From Buxus sempervirens (Eukaryota; Streptophyta; Magnoliopsida; Buxales; Buxaceae): a DNA stretch of 64,000 bases. The stretch is taken from NCBI GenBank assembly GCA_947561395.2, contig OX387184.1, positions 5,456,001-5,520,000 on the forward strand, in the 5' to 3' direction. Below the pieces are notes generated by a model. The model did no database searches, was not told where the DNA came from, and saw only the letters and a program-made list of their open reading frames with translations. The position numbers were made by a program, and so were the translations under genes. Of this stretch, positions 62,001 to 64,000 are shown one piece after another. Position 1 is the first letter of the stretch. Each line of letters begins with the position of its first letter.

Positions 62001-62955
62001 GGTTTTACTGTTGAAATTACTAAAATCCTGGCCTCTGGCAATGATGTTTCCAGGTTACTATGCTGACTTTATTGCTTTTAATTGTGATTCCTTCTTATAT
62101 GCTTCTTCCATGAAGCCTTTCCTTGCGTTGTGTTTTTTATTTATCCTTGTTGATGCAAGTATATTCTACATAAAGGTTCGGGTTACAGTATTTATCATAT
62201 CCTTTCTGATAGACCCATGATAAACTCATGGATCATGTGTTGATCCTTGTCAATAATCAGATGGTTGTCTCTCAAGCCAGTATTTTTATCGTGATGCTTT
62301 TCCTCTGCATTGAAGGAATAAATATTTTTATTATTATTTTACTGAGTTCCATGTGAATGATACTATGCATCTTTCCTATGCAGTTGTTGATATTTTAAGA
62401 ATGATTGTCCTGCATCCAGATGGGGCAGCTGTACTTTTCAAGCATATCAAAGATGAAAATGGTATCCAACTTTGGTACATATTTGCCATCCTGTGTGTTT
62501 CTTTGTTTTTTTTTTTTTTTGTTAATGAAAAGTTGATCTAGGTATAAAAAAAAAAAGAAGTAATATTAAAAATCAGTTCAATTTATCTGAAGCTATACCA
62601 AATGGTTTTGCTAGAAATTGGGAACTGTCTCACATCATATTGGTATAACCAGATTAAATTACATTAGCCAGTAACGGCGTCTCAAACTAGCCTTGTTAGA
62701 ATCAAATCCCACAAATGAACACAAATTTATTGATGCTTGGAATTTTTTGTGATCTCTATTTCTCACGGATACATTTTTTAGGATTGATGTTTACTGTAAG
62801 CTTATTTACTCTGATCAGATATACTGATGGAGACGATTACCAAACTTACTACTCCCCCTGCAATGTCTGCAAACCTTTTAACCAGCATCCGTGCTGTGAC
62901 AAATCTCTTTAAGAGTTCTTGCTGCCATCAATGGCTCCAAATGCATCGTTGTGAG
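21072..62955 (+). CDS. PLAA: PLAA/Doa1/Ufd3-type WD40-PFU-PUL protein (3' end beyond window)
   Basis: Ubiquitin-binding cofactor of the CDC48/p97 ATPase, acting in ubiquitin recycling and ubiquitin-dependent sorting or degradation in cytosol and nucleus. Exons: 21072-21131, 21308-21645, 24223-24326, 26619-26687, 34582-34642, 35269-35408, 38073-38262, 38947-39008, 39679-39767, 45174-45246, 45342-45401, 52406-52552, 52654-52692, 52852-52889, 56595-56681, 61888-62053, 62384-62461, 62819-62955. All have AG/GT borders and the phase is unbroken (1938 nt, 646 residues). The start MAVEFGDYRL is the first ATG in frame with the WD40 repeats. WD40 repeats span about residues 10-305, PFU about 345-440, PUL from about 490. 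The last PUL helices, roughly a hundred residues judged from the family's usual length, must lie past the right edge. Introns reach 7.9 kb. No frame damage is seen, so the gene is probably functional. Confidence 0.93.
21646..24222 (+). other. PLAA intron 2
   Basis: 2577 bp, GT...AG. Contains TATG/TGTG-rich simple sequence (about 22260-22400) and an RTE-type relic (23150-23290). Otherwise no gene or recognisable element. Confidence 0.8.
23150..23290 (+). pseudogene. RTE-type LINE relic (3' end of ORF)
   Basis: In frame it reads RTRMEFMRKDL...LTRHMVFDRLGWRNKIDVVD, resembling the tail of plant RTE-clade LINE proteins, where a Leu-Thr-x-Asp/His-Met stretch precedes a W-R-x-x-I motif. The homologous tail also appears at 38527-38780 and 54400-54670. 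No RT domain remains here. Confidence 0.55.
24327..26618 (+). other. PLAA intron 3
   Basis: 2292 bp. Apart from the tandem duplication at 26100-26455 nothing is recognised. Short open frames (25395-25721, 25743-25997) have no family features. Confidence 0.75.
26100..26455. repeat. Tandem duplication, 179-bp spacing, in PLAA intron 3
   Basis: Copies begin at 26100 and 26279 (CAAACTGCA), each with TCTCTTTTTCC/TCTCTTTTCC, AGATCTG and AACTCTCTA(A/T)AACTTCAA. They are clearly diverged. Confidence 0.7.
27960..27970. repeat. Target-site duplication of the first LINE, left copy
   Basis: TACATGGGATT, repeated at 32402-32412 on the other side of the LINE. Confidence 0.85.
28013..28540 (-). pseudogene. 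RNase H domain of the first LINE
   Basis: Reads KLNFDGAYR...AEARATLEAF...VVEGDSQVM...GNTSADTLANFG, so the D-E-D-D catalytic residues are all present. This is the plant L1-type C-terminal RNase H. It is separated by one stop from the zf-RVT frame upstream. Confidence 0.88.
28556..29509 (-). pseudogene. Connection and zf-RVT region of the first LINE
   Basis: Contains FSVASAYRMLMG...VWHLKCPARIKFHLWK and the cysteine/histidine cluster CLCKECPETVEHIWLACPFS, typical of the zinc-binding region that follows RT in plant LINEs. Confidence 0.88.
29519..31409 (-). pseudogene. Reverse transcriptase of the first LINE
   Basis: Two main frames (31409-30417 and 30410-29736), continued by 29749-29519. Motifs include HPYKTPGPDGFSAIFFQ, YRPISLCNVIYKIIAKVLANR, KLDFSKA-stop-DKVSWEF and the catalytic HLMFADDVIIY. 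The internal stop is a single TAA where the family has a Tyr codon (FSKAYDKV). The frame is otherwise long and open, so the insertion is fairly young. Confidence 0.9.
31559..32250 (-). pseudogene. Endonuclease domain of the first LINE
   Basis: Starts MSILFWNCQGIGR (frame around 32205) and shifts into the frame ending at 31559. Contains the exonuclease-endonuclease-phosphatase motif VIGDFNAMLSSEEKRGG and KFTWTNGRG. This domain nicks the target DNA for target-primed reverse transcription. Confidence 0.85.
32402..32412. repeat. Target-site duplication of the first LINE, right copy
   Basis: TACATGGGATT, identical to 27960-27970. Confidence 0.85.
32413..34225 (+). other. Rest of PLAA intron 4, no recognised content
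   Basis: AT-rich intron sequence with T tracts and no open frame with family features. An RTE relic follows at 34226, and exon 5 begins at 34582. Confidence 0.65.
34226..34315 (+). pseudogene. RTE-type LINE relic (YGAESW motif)
   Basis: Reads VIIYGAESWVMNELHISRMV, matching the conserved Y-G-A-E-x-W block downstream of RT in RTE-clade LINEs. Only about 30 codons remain. Confidence 0.6.
35478..35830. repeat. Tandem duplication, 176-bp period, in PLAA intron 6
   Basis: Copies start at 35478 and 35654. Both have TTACAATTTTAATTT, CCATCTTCTCC, GGGTGAAGTGGAT and TGGACAAAATCAGAACAT in the same order. Divergence is modest. Confidence 0.85.
36116..37283. mobile_element. 1.17-kb non-autonomous element with GTATCG-rich inverted ends
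   Basis: The left end CATGGTTCAAAGTATCG and right end CATGGTACTAAGTATCG (reverse complement) agree at 15 of 17 positions. About 120 bp at each end is packed with GTATCG/CGATAC and GATACG motifs, whereas the roughly 0.9-kb interior is AT-rich and non-coding. The layout suggests a Mutator- or hAT-type non-autonomous transposon. TTATAG/TTATAC in the flanks might be remains of a target duplication. Confidence 0.65.
37284..37735. repeat. Nested repeat array with AAATGACTAAATCTAAATTA units
   Basis: The block AAATGACTAAAT(C/T)TAAATTACTTT occurs five times (about 37314, 37395, 37480, 37619, 37702). TGCTTATACCTGATTTGGAA occurs twice (37283, 37449), and CAAAAGTTGC(G/A)GCAGG three times. At 37608 the minus strand starts TCTATATATATTAAGCG, a sequence style seen at Helitron 5' ends. 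Probably overlapping partial copies of one element. Confidence 0.6.
38527..38790 (+). pseudogene. RTE-type LINE relic (RLRWFGH motif)
   Basis: After a frameshift it reads DKMK / RLRWFGHLKQRPIKASCDKML, the hallmark C-terminal block of RTE-clade LINE proteins. A decayed tail with ILTEDMVFD follows. It lies in PLAA intron 7 in the same orientation as the gene. Confidence 0.7.
39768..41063 (+). other. Left part of PLAA intron 9, no recognised content
   Basis: AT-rich with short chance open frames; no element identified until the microsatellite and LINE that start near 41064. Confidence 0.6.
41064..41112. repeat. (TA)n(TTTA)n microsatellite at a LINE 3' end
   Basis: An AT run followed by TTTA repeats directly adjoins the 3' end of an antisense LINE. 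Read on the minus strand it is an A-rich TAAA-type tail, so it may derive from the LINE tail. Confidence 0.75.
41111..43060 (-). mobile_element. LINE fragment, about 1.95 kb, antisense in PLAA intron 9
   Basis: Minus-strand pieces in order: RT with GFFPSSRGLRQGNLLSPFLF and FADGTLVFMEAN (family FADD), NYLSFEGGIILIKSILANLP, FWHDHWWGG, then the zf-RVT region with LNHWRFSGLERRGHIMYGIA. Both ends are missing (no endonuclease, no RNase H). It resembles the LINE at 45998-49344 closely enough to be the same family. More decayed; no target duplication was found. Confidence 0.85.
42040..42062. repeat. Poly-C tract (23 nt) inside the LINE fragment
   Basis: A run of 23 C residues on the plus strand, G on the LINE coding strand, directly after codons for WWG. 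It looks like homopolymer expansion of a short G run in the LINE. Confidence 0.9.
43061..45173 (+). other. Right part of PLAA intron 9, no recognised content
   Basis: AT-rich, no coding or element signature noticed up to exon 10. Confidence 0.6.
45981..45997. repeat. Target-site duplication of the second complete LINE insertion, left copy
   Basis: CAGTATCGACCAATGTT, repeated exactly at 49345-49361. Confidence 0.92.
46103..46414 (-). pseudogene. RNase H domain of the LINE at 45998-49344
   Basis: Reads RAELMALITSL...FVIEGDAANII...HVLRDANDIADSLAKAG, giving the E, D and D of the D-E-D-D set. The first D lies in the upstream frame (KLNFD at the end of the zf-RVT frame). A stop or shift lies between the two frames. 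Confidence 0.85.
46507..47535 (-). pseudogene. zf-RVT region of the LINE at 45998-49344
   Basis: Contains FWHNLWWGSVPLSSLYPSLF, FVPPKIKAFVWTSLLYKINT, the zinc cluster CILCMRQEETVDHLFLHC, and after a shift LHQWRFPRLRRRGKILHRL. It ends with PPPVGSIKLNFD, leading into RNase H. Confidence 0.85.
47541..47911 (-). mobile_element. 371-bp solo LTR nested in the LINE
   Basis: TG...CA ends: on the minus strand it starts TGATGTAGGACG and ends CACTGCATCA. It is flanked on both sides by the 5-bp duplication ACATC (47536-47540 and 47912-47916). A TATA-type sequence CTATAAATAAT lies on the minus strand at 47708-47698. The LINE reading sense resumes on either side (NNGWDV and GGRVHSSTLSLWKN). No internal region, hence a solo LTR; the size fits a Copia-type or TRIM LTR. 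Confidence 0.85.
48082..49344 (-). pseudogene. Reverse transcriptase of the LINE at 45998-49344
   Basis: Frames 49344-48812, 48733-48500 and 48381-48082. Motifs: NKAPGPDGFTMGFFQ, FRPISLTTSLYKIIAKVLSN, CKLDLEKAYNRVDW, GFFPSSRSLRQEDPLSSFLF and the catalytic HLQFADDIIVF. The 5' part, including the endonuclease, is absent. Confidence 0.88.
49345..49361. repeat. Target-site duplication of the LINE at 45998-49344, right copy
   Basis: CAGTATCGACCAATGTT, identical to 45981-45997. Confidence 0.92.
50129..50172. repeat. (TG)n...(GA)n compound microsatellite
   Basis: A GT run from about 50129 to 50150, a short ATTA break, then GA repeats to 50172. Confidence 0.9.
50239..50259. repeat. Poly-G tract (21 nt)
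   Basis: An uninterrupted run of G residues shortly after the GT/GA microsatellite. Confidence 0.9.
53145..53200. repeat. Perfect tandem duplication, 28-bp unit
   Basis: The unit TAGAATTAGTTATG...ATGGAG occurs twice with no mismatch (53145-53172 and 53173-53200), immediately before a LINE relic. It could be a LINE-associated target duplication or simple slippage. Confidence 0.9.
53201..53812 (+). pseudogene. LINE relic with RNase H domain and 3' tail
   Basis: Reads PPSVGLMKLNFDSSLVGNPG, ISRDHHMLYG, FEVDGDSLMI and RLAQALARGRTISFSHVLKG in shifted frames, an RNase H C-terminus. The typical plant LINE 3' end follows (TTTGTTATATATCAAAAGAA and an A-rich tail near 53785-53812). Orientation is plus, the same as PLAA, in intron 14. 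Confidence 0.75.
54400..54670 (+). pseudogene. RTE-type LINE relic
   Basis: Reads VG-stop-IWLDHVKL...KDVPVRRDRGMYIEGSKRER and GRPKKT, then a decayed tail. This corresponds to the RLRWFGHV...RRGRGRPKKTW block of RTE-clade LINEs. Plus strand, intron 14. Confidence 0.65.
54671..55970 (+). other. Part of PLAA intron 14, no recognised content
   Basis: Contains a short direct repeat near 55112-55185 (GGACTT.GGACA.GCTTTACAACACCACT) and a CT run near 55236-55250. Otherwise nothing is recognised. Confidence 0.6.
55975..56520. repeat. Diverged tandem duplication with GT microsatellites
   Basis: Two consecutive units each start with a GT-rich run (about 55977-56047 and 56302-56325). Each continues with CTAGATAG(T/C)CATTT, GGGAAACTACAAGAT and TGGCAAT(C/T)GA(C/T)ATTGAT. 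The GGGAAACTACAAGAT blocks are 274 bp apart. Confidence 0.7.
57390..59563. mobile_element. Solo LTR, 2.16 kb, with AGAAT target duplication
   Basis: The LTR runs 57395-59558 from TGTGAGAACACGGCC to GGGGTTCTGACA. The ends form a short imperfect inverted pair (TGTGAGAAC / TGTCAGAAC). The 5-bp AGAAT occurs on both sides (57390-57394 and 59559-59563). GAGTCGCCACC near the start and GAAGGTGTTAGGCACCC relate it to LARD-type elements. No internal region or open frame, so it is a solo LTR in PLAA intron 15. Confidence 0.85.
59020..59052. repeat. Hairpin in the 2.16-kb solo LTR
   Basis: GCAACTCG... pairs with ...CGAGTTGC around CCCTTTTTAAAGGG. A second perfect hairpin, ACGAACAAAAC / GTTTTGTTCGT, lies at 59349-59377 with a 7-nt loop. 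Confidence 0.75.
59564..61400 (+). other. Part of PLAA intron 15, no recognised content
   Basis: AT-rich intron DNA; open frames here are short and without family features. Confidence 0.6.
61401..61583 (+). mobile_element. Probable 3' end of a truncated LINE
   Basis: Ends with GTATTAGTATATAATATATA, TCTTATAATTACCAATAT and a run of 11 A. This is the layout of plant LINE 3' UTRs with a poly(A) tail. No coding part is left, so the assignment rests on the tail alone. Confidence 0.4.
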
Positions 62956-63669
62956 GTTTGCATTTTTCCTTTCTCATTCTCTCCAGATTTTTGGTTTGCT
63001 TTAAGGTTGAATAACCAAGCATAGTGACTATCAAGAAAGCACATTATGAGTTTTTCTTCTTTCTTTTTTTTCCCTTTTTGGAGAGAGGTGGTAAATTTTC
63101 ATCATAGATATTGGATTGCATAAGTATTAAAGGGCCTTTGTCTATGTTAACATATTTATTCATGGGATCTTCTTATTGGTGAGGCCAATGTCTAAGGCCA
63201 AGTCACAATTCGTCATGTATAGGGGATGCTTTGGCAGTCAAAATAAAAATCTATGCTTTGAGAGCGGATGTACATGAAATCTGCCAACTGAATAATCTAA
63301 ATTTGCTGTTGATCACAGGTTTGATCCTAAATGGTTGGATCTCCCTAATTAGTCTAGGATCAGACTACTATCTTTTGAGTCTTCAACTAAAAAAAATCAT
63401 GGGAGGACAGACTAAAAATGGTAAAGGATGTTGGAGTGTGAAACAAGAAGGATTTGTCAGTTGGTGAATTAGCAGGCAATAAGCCACAGCATGATTTTTG
63501 AAAGAAAATATGCTTTTGGCCGTTCTTCACTTGTCTATGAATCACTGGGAATGGGAAATGTGTAGTTGATTGCCTATGGAACAAGTATGCTCTTAGCAGT
63601 TGTTTTCTCTTCATCAGGGATGTTAATGTGCCAATAAATGGTTGAGTGCTTATGAGGAAAGAGAGGGGA

Positions 63670-63712
<43 letters not shown>

Positions 63713-64000
63713 GGGGGGTGTGTGGGTGGTTTTGTGAGGAGTTGGTAGCTCTTGCTTGTGAGTTGGTGAGGGAGTTGGCAGCTTTTCCTTGTGAGGTAGG
63801 AAGGGGTGAGGGAGGGGAGAGATTTAGCTGCTCTTTGGCTGATACGCGTGGACAATTCTGTGCTAATGGGGATCATCTTCTTTCTTGAGGAGTAGAGATT
63901 CTGTGGTTTGGGGAAGGAAGGAAAGATGATGCATAGCTCTCTCTTTTATGCAGTCCTTTGGGGCATTTAGGGAGGGATAAACAGGTGCATATTTGGATTT
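62956..64000 (+). other. Start of PLAA intron 18, with a 40-nt poly-G tract
   Basis: Donor GTTTGC follows exon 18. No further PLAA exon is recognised to the window edge. The tract at 63672-63711 is 40 consecutive G residues within a G-rich stretch (63661-63830). Confidence 0.7.

Larger units (their letters stand above)
56595..62955 (+). other. PLAA exons 15-18: PUL domain (partial)
   Basis: Exon 15 gives KGMLLFDVAQFDGILKKITE. Exons 16-18 give the helical Armadillo-like PUL domain: LSRLAAVVKILKDTS, LLLKLLKSWPLAMMFP, VVDILRMIVLHPDGAAVLFK and ANLLTSIRAVTNLFKS...QWLQMHRCE. PUL docks onto the C-terminal tail of CDC48/p97. The remaining exons lie right of the window. Confidence 0.9.

Noticed and set aside
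63574-63888. Poly-proline / poly-glycine frames on both strands
   Set aside because: They are produced by the 40-nt poly-G tract and its G-rich surroundings, with no family features outside the run.

Overview
The window is nuclear DNA of a flowering plant. It holds spliced genes with GT-AG introns, chromodomain Ty3/gypsy and LINE retroelements, LARD-like LTRs, MITE-like inverted repeats and many AT microsatellites. Introns of several kb packed with old LINEs suggest a woody or early-diverging lineage with long introns (a basal eudicot or magnoliid, for example), but nothing in the sequence fixes the species. Only two host protein-coding genes can be supported. They are transcribed divergently and together occupy most of the window.

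Gene 1 (minus strand, start codon 12614, stop 2981) encodes a 378-residue lysophosphatidic acid acyltransferase of the plant LPAT4/LPAT5 class, in three coding exons with consistent phases. Its 8.2-kb second intron holds a decayed 5.2-kb chromodomain Ty3/gypsy element (4152-9358) lying in the same orientation as the gene. Instead of a 5-bp target duplication, the element is flanked by a 167/169-bp direct repeat of intron sequence.

The intergenic stretch (about 14.7-20.9 kb) is a patchwork: two small foldback/MITE-like elements (14795-14916 and 15002-15272), then a 2.5-kb LARD-like LTR (15771-18261). That LTR carries seven 21-bp palindromes spaced exactly 28 bp apart within each cluster, and lies between a pair of transposon-type inverted ends (15438 and 19252). 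AT-rich DNA follows.

Gene 2 (plus strand, ATG 21072, running past the right edge) encodes the plant PLAA/Doa1/Ufd3 orthologue: seven WD40 repeats, a PFU domain and a PUL domain, the ubiquitin-binding cofactor of the CDC48/p97 ATPase. I placed 18 exons with GT/AG borders and unbroken phase (1938 nt, 646 residues). The C-terminal part of PUL lies beyond 64000. The exons make up under 5% of nearly 42 kb.

The introns of gene 2 have collected three large antisense LINEs: 27971-32401 with an 11-bp target duplication, about 41111-43060, and 45998-49344 with a 17-bp target duplication. The third LINE itself contains a 371-bp solo LTR with a 5-bp target duplication. The introns also hold four sense-oriented RTE-type LINE relics, a 1.17-kb element whose ends are built of GTATCG motifs, a 2.16-kb solo LTR with an AGAAT target duplication, several intronic tandem duplications, and unusually long poly-G/poly-C tracts (17 to 40 nt).
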